DNA of 64,000 nt from Liquidambar formosana (GCA_039720395.1 CM077832.1:27639763-27703762); one strand, 5' to 3'. Counted from the first letter of the stretch, positions 33,201-43,780 are shown. Notes: generated by a model not told the origin, from the sequence alone. Made by a program: numbers and translations.

Positions 33201-33774
33201 TCAGATAGCTGCCATTGCTGCTGCAACTAAAGTCAGTACAGCTACAATGCCTACACCTATTTCAGCTGGCCAAATGCTTCCCAATGGAGGACTACCGGTA
33301 TCTTTGCCAGGCGTCCTTGGTCTAACCATACCAGGCACAGCTGCAGTTGTGCCAGGGGCTGTACTGCCCATTCCCCCCAATGATGGGGCTGCTCGGGCAG
33401 CGGCATTGGCTGCTGCTATGAACTTGCAGCATAACTTAGCAAAGATTCAAGCTGATGCAATGCCTGAACACTATGAAGCAGAGTTGGAGATAAATGATTT
33501 TCCCCAGAATGCTCGATGGAAGGTGACCCACAAGGAAACTTTGGGTCCAATTTCGGAATGGACTGGAGCAGCCATTACTACCAGGGGGCAGTTTTATCCA
33601 CCAGGTAAGATTCCTGGACCCGGAGAACGCAAGCTGTACTTGTTCATTGAGGGCCCTACTGAACAATCTGTCAAGAGGGCAAAAGCAGAGTTAAAACGTG
33701 TTCTTGAGGATATTACGACCCTGGCATCATCACTCCCAGGTGGAGCCCAACCAGGCAGGTACTCTGTTGTGTAA
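30238..33774 (+). CDS. RH42: PRP5/DDX46-type DEAD-box ATP-dependent RNA helicase (RH42-like)
   Basis: An intact intronless frame of 1178 aa starts at ATG 30238 (MEEVKHKSRREE). The frame is open a little further upstream but only with a TTG. Residues about 15-205 are an RE/KE/RD low-complexity region, followed by acidic segments. D380-M386 is DPLDAFM, the motif conserved in Prp5/DDX46. The helicase core has AKTGSGKT (576-583), PTRELVQQI, TPGRMID, DEAD (689-692), SAT (720-722), ARGLD and HRVGRTGR (865-872). Residues about 1078-1160 form a conserved KH-like C-terminal region (PPGKIPGPGERKLYL). Arabidopsis RH42 is about 1166 aa and equally organised. Prp5-type proteins act in the nucleus: they remodel U2 snRNP and proofread branch-site pairing before prespliceosome formation. 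This is the only clearly intact host gene in the window. Confidence 0.96.
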   Translation: MEEVKHKSRREESERKEDSKRSHRDKERNGDKHRERDRDRDSRRSEREKSSDDKYRDREKHSRDKHRDRERDRAREKLRDREEDREKDKDKDKEKEKEKEREKEREREKERDREREREKEKDREREREKEREREKEREREREREKERDRERVREREREREREREREREREREKREREREDRDRERKREREKRRDVDRGDDSSGGDDDDNGRERDRKRRRREEDDYKERERERGGSRLNKHKDGDGQESMRKRSDEDLDKKENKTTREEDLEEEQRRLDEEMEKRRRRVQEWQELRRKKEEAEKEKLSEEPKSGKAWTLEGESDDEDTAPAGKSDMDMSLNEDERPSDEGGDKMVVDFENGTDSPVSQNGVDGVVGDEEIDPLDAFMNSMVLPEVEKLNNTVVPSASDDINSEPTNKDKKDDQRNGKQPKKGSNKVMGRIIQGEDSDSDYGDLENDEDPLEDEDDDEFMKRVKKTKAEKLSIVDHSKIDYKPFRKNFYIEVKEISRMTSEEVVAYRKQLELKLHGKDVPKPIKTWHQTGLTSKILETIKKLNFEKPMSIQAQALPIIMSGRDCIGVAKTGSGKTLAFVLPMLRHIKDQPPVVAGDGPIGLVMAPTRELVQQIHSDIKKFAKVVGVRCVPVYGGSGVAQQISELKRGVEIVVCTPGRMIDILCTSGGKITNLRRVTYLVMDEADRMFDMGFEPQITRIVQNTRPDRQTVLFSATFPRQVEILARRVLNKPVEIQVGGRSVVNKDITQLVEMRPESERFFRLLELLGEWYEKGKILIFVHSQEKCDALFRDLIKHGYPCLSLHGAKDQTDRESTISDFKSNVCNLLIATSIAARGLDVKELELVINFDVPNHYEDYVHRVGRTGRAGRKGCAITFISEEDARYAPDLLKALELSEQVVPDDLKALADGFMAKVNQGLEQAHGTGYGGSGFKFNEEEDEVRRAAKKAQAKEYGFEEDKSDSEDEDEGVRKAGGDISQQAALAQIAAIAAATKVSTATMPTPISAGQMLPNGGLPVSLPGVLGLTIPGTAAVVPGAVLPIPPNDGAARAAALAAAMNLQHNLAKIQADAMPEHYEAELEINDFPQNARWKVTHKETLGPISEWTGAAITTRGQFYPPGKIPGPGERKLYLFIEGPTEQSVKRAKAELKRVLEDITTLASSLPGGAQPGRYSVV
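30470..30830 (+). repeat. Near-pure polypurine coding tract (GAGAAGGAGAGGGA-type)
   Basis: Over about 360 bp the coding strand is almost only A and G, encoding RE/KE/RD dipeptides of the helicase N-terminus. The complement is open for 279 codons of L, S, P and F, which is a shadow of the same bias. Confidence 0.9.
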
Positions 33775-34060
33775 AAATGAAAAAAAGACACTTCAAAAAT
33801 ACTTTGTGTACCTCAGTGAAAGAATCAAGAGCAGTAGTTGAAGTAGTGCATCCTTAGTCGCTTACTATCTCTACCCTTATATCCACACAGGCCTTGCTTT
33901 TCTATAATTTTTGTCCAACCAAACTTATTTCCTTTCCCTTTGAAGTTTGAACCAGGGTTTGGAGTTTTTGGGCCATAATATCCCCATTGCTCTGTAAGTT
34001 CACCTAAAAAGCTTGTAATAGTTTCTTATTACATTAGATGCATGTGATTCAGTAAATCTT
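33775..34060 (+). other. 3' UTR and end region of the RH42-like gene
   Basis: AT-rich DNA follows the TAA. No canonical AATAAA is obvious. A TTGTAATAGTTTCTTATTACA segment near 34013 resembles plant polyadenylation context. The end is estimated. Confidence 0.4.
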
Positions 34061-35725
34061 CTCTTCCTTTATTTGTATTTAATTCTCTACAACTTCTTTT
34101 TGATGAAGTATTAATTCTCTACAACCTGAGGAAGAAGTAGAAATATTTCTTTTCCATGGTGTTCAGAGAATGTTGACACCCTAAGTTTAACTGTAAAAGG
34201 GGTTTGTGAAGCAGTTATGGAGCTTTCCTTTAACTAAAAAATAGTTTTTTTTTTCCTTACTTTCTTCAACCCTTGTCATTTTTATATTGTTAGGTGCTCC
34301 TAAAAAAAATAAAAATAAAAAATAAAAAGGAAAAAGAAGGAAATAAGAAAAAGGGTTGTTCAGGTGTCTCTTGGAAATGGAATTTGTCCATTGTGTTCTA
34401 CCTATCATATGAAGTGGGTGTATTTGTTTTAACTTATAACTTAAAGCAAATACATGTTGATTGTGGGTAAGAAAACTATTTGTACAGAAAAGCTCTCGTA
34501 GTCTTAATGCCTCAAGATTTTCACACGATAATCAGGCACCGGGGAGATACAATGGGAGGAGATTCCATCTGCCAAATACCATTTTGCTAGCATTTTTATC
34601 TCTTCATTTTGGAAGCCTGCTTCTTATTGGGTTTGAAGGCCTACTGTTTCATTTGTTGTTGGTGTCTTGCATCGGTGAGTTTATTAATGCTCTTTATTGG
34701 TGTTAGAAGGATGCAAAAGGGGTTTAAGGTTAGATTTTAATTTATATTCTTCTTTAGATAAAAAGAAGCCCCTTCGTTAGAGAAGATGAGAGTGGGAAGA
34801 AAAAGTTTGATTGCTTTCTTAAAAGCGGGTTTGAAGCGGGATTTGTAAGCTATTAATTAATGACGCAGGGATCTTTCTCTATCCTCTCAAAATTTCTTTG
34901 TGACGTTTAGTTTTTTCCTTTTGGTAACAGATTTAACTTTTCTTCCTGCTTTTTTTATTTTTTGTGCTCATTTGGTGAGATTGTTGGCATGCATTATTCA
35001 TGAGTTGGGAGCCGTTTATTGATGATTGTATCTTCTAGTGCTACGTAGAGATAAAAACGATTGTATTCCCACCCATTTTACAATATGGGGACCTATCAGA
35101 ATCCATATTGTTTTACTAAATTTTGGTGTGCCTTGTTTGTTTGATTGTTCACAAAGGAAAAATTGCAAGCCAGCATGGGTATGTGAGGCTGCATGGTTAA
35201 CCTCTCCTTTTTTAAAACAAAACGTGTTGGATAATTTTTTGCAAGAGTTTTTTCTCTAGAACTTTCCCTAAAAAATTCTTTGATCCTTGTTTTCGTTATG
35301 ACTCTAGGTGATCATATAATTTTAGTTGAATGGGTACCCATTTGTTCTTTGTTGATTTATTCAGTATTTATTTTATCATAGTATTTTGTGAATATTTTTG
35401 GTTTTATGTTGTAGTTCTTGAAAATTTGAGGATATGAGTGGTTTGATATCTTATGTTTTCATGTATGTTTGTCTATGGATTTTGTGCTTGTCTATTTGAG
35501 CTGGTTTCTATGGTTACATATTCAGTCACTTTTTTAATTAGTTGTTGTTTGAAGTGGGTGGATGGATTTTGGTTTGCATGTATCGATTGGTCTTATGAAT
35601 ATTGATGAAATTACTTCTTGTGAAGTATTCCCAATTGTTCACCGGTCATTTTTTTTTCCCATGAAGGTGTTGGTGGTTTTTTTTATTTTTTTTTTACTTT
35701 TATAGTGTTTGGGGGCTGGTTTATA

Positions 35726-35765
<40 letters not shown>

Positions 35766-36917
35766 TATATGTTAGGGTTGTTGATAGGTTTATTGCATTC
35801 TTGGTTCCTCAAAGTACTTCTTGTCTTTTCTTTGTTTTCTCCTTTTGTGATCAGTATAGCTATAGTTCTTTAAAAATACAAAAAAGGGGAAAAGAAAAGA
35901 AAAGAAAAGAAAAGAAAAGAAGAGGAAAGGAAAGGAAAGGAAAGGAAAGGACAATCATCCTGGTACTATTACCAAATTAGATTTCCATATTTATTTATTT
36001 ATTATTTTGGTTAATTGGGTCGTTGTGAGTACTCTTTGTGGCATTTTAGCAAACAGTTGCTGTAATTAGAGCTAAACATGCTAAGATCTTTTAAGGAAAT
36101 TTTAGTCTAGCCCTTCTGACTGTTAGAATTAGAATGACATGCCCATTTGTTATATTTGAAGGAGATTTCTCAAAATGTCTTTTATCAAGCGAAAACAAAC
36201 TTTCTTACTTAAATGTCTTTCAAGTTTGCTCAGAAAGCATGTGAGACTTGTAGAAACTCATATCAGATGCTGGTTTTTTTAATGTTGCTGGTTTGTTTGT
36301 TTGTTTTTTTTTTGTTTGCTGTTCATGTTTTTATTTTTGGCTTTTCCTCTGTAACTCATAGCTCTTCTTTGCTTATTTTGGTTTAGGAATATCAAAAATA
36401 GTTTGTTTTTGGCTTTACCTCTGCGACTCATAGCTCTCTTCTTTACTTATTTTGGTTTAGGACTCTCAAAAATAGTTTGTGCATCATCCCTGATTAGACA
36501 CCGGTTTTTAATGTGGTTGGCTTGTTTTTGGCTGTGCATGTTTCTGTTTTTGGCTTTACCTGTGTAACTCATAGCTCTTCTTTACTTATTTTGGTTTAGG
36601 ACTCCCAAAAATAGTTTGTGCATGATCCCTGGTTAATATTCACCAATTCCATCGGTGTGTAGTTAGCATGCACTTTCTCTTTCAGTGTTGGGATTTTCAT
36701 GCACTGACATTTTGATACCCAAAGCTAATGTAGAAGATTCTATGGCCATGCGTCCATTGAAAGTTTTGGTTATATTTCTTTTGTTCCTTGGTAGTTCATT
36801 TATTTTCAAAGTCTGCAGCATATCTTCCCTTATATAATAAGCCGGGGGGTTGGGTTACTGTTGGTGAACAGTAAGGGTCTTATGTGTCAGCCTTCTCCTT
36901 TTCTCTCTCCCTCTCTA

Positions 36918-36951
<34 letters not shown>

Positions 36952-36970
36952 TTTTTCCCCTTCCTTCTCC
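34061..36970. other. Intergenic, with simple repeats and a triplicated segment
   Basis: No gene is seen. Simple repeats are (ATT)n at 35726-35765 and (AAAAG)n to (GGAAA)n at 35886-35951. A phrase TTTTGGCTTTACCTCTG...CTCATAGCTCTTC...ACTTATTTTGGTTTAGGA...CAAAAATAGTTTGT occurs three times (36334-36405, 36406-36480, 36547-36619). A CT-repeat lies at 36900-36955. Confidence 0.5.
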
Positions 36971-36982
36971 TTTTGCTAGCAC

Positions 36983-37529
36983 CTATGTTGCACACACGGC
37001 AAAAATTGAGGAAATGCAGTGTCGGACATGGACACATGCCCGACACTCCTTTGGCACATGTCCGACACTCCCTGGAGGTGTCCGGTCAATTTCACTGTTC
37101 ATTTTTGGTCCAACACAGTCAAGATACGGGGGGGACACTCCATGGACACGTTTGGGACACTCAAGTGACACGGTGGGGCAGTTTTGTAAATATTATTTTC
37201 TAAAAACGGGGTACATAAAGTTATTTTGGAAAATACCTTATCAAAAAAATAATGTTATTTTGGAAAATGTTACTTACTAATTACTATACTTCAAGTTAAA
37301 TGCCATTGTTAAAAGCTTTTTGATGTCTTGGTTGTCTTTGTGATTAATGATTATGTCTTTTATTTCCATGCATTTGAATACTTTTTAGATATGTATAATG
37401 GAATTATATATATAATTATAAATATATATTTATTTATTGCTGTATACCCACCGTGTTGTATCCTATCTTTTTTAGGATTTGCCGTGTCGTGTCATACCCG
37501 TGTCCCATGTCCGTGTCCGTGCTTCTTAG
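36983..37529. mobile_element. hAT-type non-autonomous element, TSD GCTAGCAC
   Basis: GCTAGCAC flanks it exactly at 36975-36982 and 37530-37537. The termini are CTATGTTGCACACACGG and, inverted, CTAAGAAGCACGGACACGG. The interior repeats GACACTC/GTCCGACAC phrases. The 8-bp TSD and short TIR fit the hAT superfamily. A diverged relative lies at about 53926-54292. Confidence 0.85.
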
Positions 37530-37559
37530 GCTAGCACGTATCTCCTCATCAGTTTGTAG

Positions 37560-37830
37560 AGAAAAGAGAGATGGTGAGAGAGAAAGGAATGGGCGGATGG
37601 AGGGAGAGAAAAAGATTTGAAATTTTTACTTCTACCACACACCTCCTTTCTTCCTTTTTCTCTCCATTACTTCGCTCTCCTCAATTCCAATCACCATCCT
37701 CGATGCCGCTGCCGCTGCCGATTACAGGTCCTATCTCTCTCTTCTTCTTCTTCTTCTTCTTCTTCTTCTTCTTTTGTGGTTGCCAAGAGACCCCAAACCT
37801 TCCTATTGTTCAGCTACCAACTGAAGATTT
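37560..37830 (+). other. Gene-leader-like segment, no supported gene
   Basis: GA-rich then CT-rich DNA with CCGCTGCCGCTGCCG and a (TTC)n run (37740-37772), as plant 5' leaders often show. The possible donor at about 37725 (CAGGTCC) is weak. ORFs here are low complexity. Confidence 0.3.
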
Positions 37831-38063
37831 AGGGTTTTCTGGGATTTAGATTTGGGGAGTTTGCATATGAATTGAATTTTTAGAGTTTCATTTTAGGGGT
37901 TTATCTTAGGGTTTTTCTGGGATTTAGATTTGGGGAGTTTGCATATGAATTGAATTTTTAGAGTTTCATTTTAGGGGTTTATCTTAGGGTTTTTTTGGGA
38001 TTTAGATTTGGGGAGTTTGCATATGAATTGAATTTTTGGAGTTTCATTTTAGGGGTTTATCTT
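37831..38063 (+). repeat. Three tandem 77-78-bp units
   Basis: The units start at 37831, 37908 and 37986 with AGGGTTTTTCTGGGATTTAG and run through GGGGAGTTTGCATATGAATT to TTATCTT. They are nearly identical, so the duplication is recent. Confidence 0.92.
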
Positions 38064-39418
38064 AGGGTTCTATGAATTCTTATATGTGATTTTTACACTT
38101 CCTGTTTTTTTGGCTTCTTTCCTTTTTTATTTTTCCTTTTTTTCCCCCAAAAAATTAGAATAGAAACTAATTTTTCTTCATTACTTTGGGATTTGATTAT
38201 ATATTTGGAAATAATTGTTTGGTAGTGTCTCTTGCCTTAAAGAATTGATATATTCCATTTTTTTAATTACAATTTGATTATTATTTGCTCACTCTTTATG
38301 ACTAATAATTTTGATTTTAATCCCAGATTCATATTCTACCACCATGAACTCATTTGAGGTAAAAATAATTCAATCGTTTTTTTCTATATATAAATAGTGT
38401 TGATTTTAACCTTCAATTGATCTTGGTTGGCATTGCAGTTTTAGTTTGTTCACTGTGGTAATGTAAATGGTGTTGCTTTTAACTTTCATTGATCTTTGTT
38501 GGCATTTTCTATTTTTTATTTATTTATTATAATTTGATTATTATTTGCTCACTCTTTATGAATAATAATTTTGATTTTTTCAGATTCATAATCTATCACC
38601 ATGAACTCATTTGAGGTAAAAAATAATTCAATTGTTTTAGTTTTTTCACTATGGTAATGTAAATTTCTTCTATGAAAAAATGACTAGACATGTGTATATC
38701 TATTTACAAGCAAGGCATGTAATACACTAATATGTATCTTCATTTTTGTTTGAAAAATGGGTAGGTTGTAGTACCATTTCTCATAGAGATTTCATACAGC
38801 TACTTACTGGTAAATATATATTTCGCACTTTTCTACACATAAGATTGGTGGTGGTGTCTATTAAGAACTTGGGGCATATTATATTTTGGCGAAGTCCCAT
38901 GTTTTAATTAAAATCCTTCCCCTGTTATCAAAAAATTTCTCTGTTACACCCCCCCCCCCCCCAAAAAAAAAAAAGAAAAAAAGAAATAAAAAAGGTTGCA
39001 AATTTGCTGGCCTAAATCTTGCTTTATTATTTACTTGGTTCCAAGAATTTTGTATCTTACGAGAATAATCTGGTAACTTAATTTTAATTTCATGTTCTTT
39101 TATGGCTAATTTTGTTTATATTGATGCAGCCCTTCCATTTTGACTCAAAGCTTTTGAAACCAATGAGTCAATGAGCTTAGGCATTGTGAGGTATGTTTCA
39201 TTTTTCTCTACCCTAGATTGTCTTTATCTATACAGCATCCATGGACTCTAAGCTTTAATTACCTTTGCATTTTCCTTTGTTTAGAATCTTTTTAACGTAG
39301 TAATGAGCAATAGCTTTAATGATTGCAAAGAAAGTCAAGAGAAAATCTGATTATAATTCTAATGCTTTTATTATGCCAACTGTTTTGCTCATTTATTTGT
39401 CTCCCATTGACATGCATA
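38064..39418. other. Intergenic, no supported gene
   Basis: Besides the duplication at 38269-38640 this holds a C14A12 junction (38949-38974) and AT-rich DNA. Exon-like TGCAG junctions (39125-39130) have no recognisable coding continuation. Confidence 0.4.
38269..38640 (+). repeat. Duplicated segment around a mini-exon-like CACCATGAACTCATTTGAG
   Basis: 38269-38381 and 38528-38640 match closely: TTTGATTATTATTTGCTCAC, AATAATTTTGATTTT, AGATTCATA.TCTA.CACC, ATGAACTCATTTGAGGTAAA. In both copies CAG precedes and GTAAAA follows a 33-36-nt segment containing an ATG, which is a possible duplicated small exon. No continuation into a longer frame was found. Confidence 0.65.
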
Positions 39419-39427
39419 TTGATTTTT

Positions 39428-40591
39428 AGGAGTCCAGATCTTCTGGCCCCTCTTGGTGTCCCTTTTCTCTGGTCCCTCAGTTAAATGGTGCCACGTGTTG
39501 GAGATAAACTGAGACTTAACAACTGTCATCTCCCTATTTTTCAAACAGAAAAGGAAGCCTCTTTATCGTCAAACTTTGTACCATCTCTGAGGAGTTAATT
39601 GGCGAAAAAGCTCCAACAATCATTGAAAATTTTCAGGCAAAAAGACCATAAACTCTGGCAACTTTGGTTTGATTAAGTTCGCTTAATTTTTTCTTTCTCC
39701 CTTTCTTCTTCTCCCTCCAACAATCACCACAACCTTAACCATTGCAAGAAACCATGGTCGGTGACTCGACCTGTTCTATCAACTCCAATCACCTTTAAAA
39801 CCCATATCCCACCATTTCCACCATCCATAGCCACCACCTCCATTGAAACTCAAATTATAATCTATAAAACCCATAACCCTCCAGCTTGATCTATTGTCAT
39901 TCCCCCATTGTTTCACACAACAAACCCACCCAAAACATTAAATAAGTCCCCCCCAAAAAAAAAAAAATAATAATAATACAGAGTTACTGAGAGAGCTTTA
40001 ACTTCACATGGGTGGTCGTCGTCTTCTTCTTCTTCTTCTTCTTCTTCTTTTCTTCTTCTTCTCTCTCTCTCTCTCTCTCTCTTCTTCTTCTTCTTTCTTT
40101 CTTTCTTTTTTCTTCTTTTTTTTTTTTTTTTTTCCAATGGTATTTTCCCCCCTCAATAGGGTGTTTGCCCAGATCTGTTAAAAAAGGGGGAGGGGGTTTT
40201 TGCTTCCCCAATCGCCGACCATGCCCACCTTGCTTCCATGATCGCCGATAACCATTAACCCCAACCAAAAAGAAAAGGAAAAAAAAGTGGGAAGATGCAT
40301 CTTCAAGGGGAAAAAGGGATGATTGATGATAAGGAATATAAAAATGGGTCAGATGATTTAATTGAAATGAGCTGCCGACATTGAGCCTCGCCTGAGAAGA
40401 TGATGGTCACTTGAGTTTGTCCTCACAACATGGCACCGTTCAATTGGAATGCCAAATTTCATTTATCAGTTTTTTAATGAGCTCAAGCGGGAGTTTTACG
40501 GCATTAGATAAAAACATTAAGTGACCACGTGGCACAATATAACTGAGGGGTCACAGAAAGGGGACACTGAGAGGGGCCAGAAGATCTAAAC
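39428..40591. mobile_element. 1.16-kb Mutator-like non-autonomous element, TSD TTGATTTTT
   Basis: TTGATTTTT occurs at 39419-39427 and 40592-40600. The inverted ends share AGATCTTCTGGCCCCTCT, GTGTCCC, CCCTCAGTTA and TGCCACGTG over roughly 65-70 bp. The interior has plant-gene-like CT-rich and (TTC)n DNA (40018-40135) but no intact ORF. The 9-bp TSD supports the Mutator superfamily, so captured host DNA is plausible (Pack-MULE-like). Confidence 0.85.
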
Positions 40592-40600
40592 TTGATTTTT

Positions 40601-42555
40601 GGGGCTTTTTTTTTGGGCAGTTATAATCTGGTCGGATTGTGTTAATTCATCGACTGAGTGGATTTGGGATAATTTGGTATTGGATGTCATCTACAAGTTC
40701 TATTTACTAACTTCTGAATTTTTCTTTCTATTATTTGTTAATTGTGATCATTAAATATTGTTGTTTATGCACTCAGGACTTTTGTCTGATCATTTAAATT
40801 AGTTCTTGGTGATTTCTATTCCAAATTAATGTAAGCTTTGGTAACTTTAATATAATGCTTTGTTGTTTATATGGAATATTAATGTAAGTATGTAACCTAT
40901 TCACTCCCACATTAATGGATTTGTTCGTATTCCTTGAATTGGTTTTTATTTTTTGGCTACTATCCTTGAATATTAGTTTTTTTTTTTTTCTTTTTTTTTT
41001 TTCCTCCCCCTTTGGCTGAGGACTTTAAATATTAGTTAGTTGTGGAATATTGGAATGAAGACCCTGCATTTTTTTTTTTTTTTGGATATCAGGAAGTTAC
41101 AGATGCTTTGCACCCAACTAATCCCTCAAGGCACATGCAGTCCCCCCCCCCCCCCCCCCCCCCGGTGCGTGGTCCCACATGCACGGGGCATTTATAGTCC
41201 ATGGGGGTGGCCTTGAGGGGGAGTGGTGAGAGTTGAATCCTAGACCTCTTACTTGGCAAGTTGATTAGATAAAGTTATTATTTCGCTTCCCAGGCATGGC
41301 CCGGTGTTTCCACTAGGCCATGACACAATTTTGCTCCTACAACGTTGACTTTTGGGAGGGATGAACTGGATACTGTCATAACCTTTATTTTTTAATACAA
41401 GGTGGTTACTTTAAGACTTTAATATGTGCCTTTGGGTTTGATAGCATGAGACTTTCACCATTGCACCATAGTAATAGTATCAATGTTGGTCTTTTGGTAA
41501 CAAGTTGGTGGTGTTAGTGATGGTGATCGTTTCAGGGTTTTATTACCTTTTTGCATTTGATGGGTTTCAAATACTTGATGGTTTCATGGTTTTATTACCA
41601 TTCCATATTTTATGGGTTTTAAATACTTAGAAGCACATTCCCAGTGAATGAACTTAATTTAGGTTTTTATTTTGAATTGAATTCTTATTCCACGGGGTTT
41701 GTAACTTTCCCCATTTGGATATGTTTTCTTTGAGTTCGTTTAAAATATTTTCATTTCAAAAGTTTACCTTTCCTTATAAAAAAAATTTCTGTAAAGTTCT
41801 TACTTTGAAAAATGTGCTTTGCTAAAATGCATTGAATTTGTCAGTGCCTTGCATAATGGTAGTGTTTTTCTTGATTTCCTTCATTCTTTCTAGGTTAGTT
41901 TTGTTGATGAATAAAATTACAACATATATACAGAAAATGTTTTAAAATTTCCTTACTTATATATTGACTATTGACATTTGTAGTTGTGGTGATGATGGTG
42001 GTAGTTGTGCGGTGGGAGACTATGTGTAGATGTTGTTGTGTTGCCTGTAGTCCACATCTTTTTAGGATTTTTACTTTCAATCTTTCCAGGCTTGCTAGGT
42101 ACTTCAATAAATTGAAGGAATTATAAAAGTGTAATCATTCATCTCTTTTACAGTTGTAGGAAATTGGAGATGCTATGTTCTATTGATTTTATTGAAAGTT
42201 TTTCAAATCATTCTCTACTTCATTCTTTTAATTTGTAGTTTACGAATAATTAACGTTAAGCATTTTGTAAATCTTATTTGAATTGTGTATCAATTTTGAT
42301 AGTGGACATTTTTTTTTTTCTTTTGGATATCTAGGTACATGGATGGAAAGGATAGCCTAACTATTACTTTGCTATGCACCAATAAAAATGGATAGATTTG
42401 TTTTTTTTTTTCTTCTAATAACAAGATTTGTTGTATTAAGACTTTCTATAAATATTTCATGGGATTTGAGTATTTTTGTTTTAGTCATTTAATGTTGGAC
42501 TTTTTGCATTTATTGATACAATTGTAAGGATTCAAGTTAATATGATTTTTGGGTT
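40601..42555. other. Intergenic, no gene recognised
   Basis: AT-rich DNA with T tracts, the SINE-like segment at 41142-41335, and no coding signal. Confidence 0.4.
41142..41335 (-). mobile_element. Possible tRNA-derived SINE
   Basis: On the minus strand TGGCCTAGTGG resembles an A box and GGTCTAGGATTCAACTC a B box, about 60 bp apart (longer than in a tRNA). The 3' side ends in a G22 tract (C22 on the plus strand, 41142-41163). No TSD was found, so this is weak. Confidence 0.35.
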
Positions 42556-42563
42556 GCAATAAC

Positions 42564-43219
42564 TAGGGCTGCAACTTGGGCGGGTTCAACCCGCCCAACC
42601 CAGTCAAAGGACAAGCTTGGGCAGTAGTCTTCCATACATTGGGTTGGGATTGGGTTGGAAAATCCCAACCCGATTTCAATTTGGGTTGGGCTTGGGAAGA
42701 GGGGCCGAGCAACCCAAACCCAACCCAAACCCAACCTATATAATATATATATTTTAAAATATTTTTAAAATATATTAAATAATGTCTTTTATCATGGTTG
42801 CTTGTGTACTCAATTATATATATGTTAATGTTTTGATTTCTTTAAATTATTTTGATGCTTTCATCTTCATTTTTTTTTTGTTTTTGGTGAAAAATTATTT
42901 TTCAAATTGGCATGTATTCTAGGTTAATCAATAGAATTGGGATAATTGAGATTTGTGTGCATTTGCAATAATACTTTTTTATTCAAATGGTTTCAACCTT
43001 CTTAACCTGGTCTAAACCCGTTCAATCCGACTTAACCGTGTTCAACCCGTGTAACTCATGCCCAGCTCGAGTTCGCCCACCCTGACCACGGGTTGAGCAT
43101 GGGCTAGGAACCTCAACCCGAAGGACGTGTTGGGTTGGGATTGGGTTGAGGGTTTTATACTTAGGGTTGAGCTTGGGATGAGTTCTCTACCCGCCCAACC
43201 TGCCCAAGTTGTAGCCCTA
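42564..43219. mobile_element. hAT-type MITE rich in GGGTTGGG/CAACCC, TSD GCAATAA(C/G)
   Basis: GCAATAAC (42556-42563) and GCAATAAG (43220-43227) flank it, a 7 of 8 match. The termini are TAGGGCTGCAACTTGGGC and, inverted, TAGGGCTACAACTTGGGC. The subterminal regions are dense in CAACCC/GGGTTGG repeats on both sides. No transposase. Confidence 0.87.
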
Positions 43220-43510
43220 GCAATAAGTCATTTGTGGAATTGTGGCTTGTAACAAGTTAACCTTTCAAAGCATCTTAAGCTGCTTCATGTTCTCAGTTAG
43301 TTATGTGTTATTTAAAATAGATTTATTTTTCAAACCAATAGTGAATTGATTTATTTAAAAATCAAATAATAGTTAAAAATTTCTCAAACAAGCTCTCATT
43401 CTTCTACTAAAAGGTTGTTATGGAATAATAATTCTACTTAGCGAGACCAATACTGCATGTGGTCTTTTAATTGCTTTTATAAGAACTTTAGATAAAATAA
43501 CTGTTTGGTT

Positions 43511-43538
43511 CCCGGGCATCGCCCGGGGTTTCAACTAG
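43511..43538 (+). mobile_element. Helitron 3' terminus
   Basis: A perfect 7-bp-stem hairpin, CCCGGGCATCGCCCGGG, is followed by GTTTCAACTAG and then T, the form of plant Helitron 3' ends (hairpin, then CTRR, insertion before T). The body should lie to the left. The 5' end was not identified. A similar sequence (CCCAGGCATGGCCCGG...CACTAG) is at 41289-41321. Confidence 0.65.
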
Positions 43539-43573
43539 TTTAATATTATGTGTATGGTATACTTGTTTTGCAG

Positions 43574-43770
43574 TGCTCAAGATGAGCTCTTCAGACTTGA
43601 TTGATTTATGTAGCAACATATAGTGTTTTCTCTTTTGGAACCAGTATGGCTTTGATGGATGCTGGCATTCCACTACGAGAACATCTAGTAGGTGTTTCAG
43701 TGCATCTTGTTAGTGAACTTGACCCATCAATAGGCACAATTAAGGATTATCTTATACTGATTGATATTTT
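43574..43770 (+). pseudogene. Relic exon of polynucleotide phosphorylase (PNPase)
   Basis: After an acceptor-like TTTTGCAG the sequence encodes KMSSSD, then, after an indel and stop, SMALMDAGIPLREHLVGVSV, HLVSELDPSIGTIKDY and LILIDIF. This matches the core of plant PNPase around the second RNase PH domain (known form SMALMDAGIPLREHVAGVSV, IKDYRILTDILG). PNPase is a 3'-to-5' phosphorolytic exonuclease of chloroplasts and mitochondria. Only one exon's worth is present, homology stops after the DIL position, and no neighbouring exons were found. It is therefore a relic or captured fragment 35 bp downstream of the Helitron end. Confidence 0.78.
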
Positions 43771-43780
43771 TGCACCATAA

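Noticed and set aside
34461..34706. Short ORFs downstream of the helicase
   Set aside because: No splice context, no family, typical of AT-rich intergenic DNA.
39913..40268. K/E/R-rich minus-strand ORFs
   Set aside because: They derive from the (TTC)n, CT and T-run simple repeats in the element at 39428-40591.
41283..41324. Second Helitron 3' end (CCCAGGCATGGCCCGG then CACTAG)
   Set aside because: Stem imperfect and CTAG followed by G, not T; the same region fits a SINE A/B-box reading better, so only noted.
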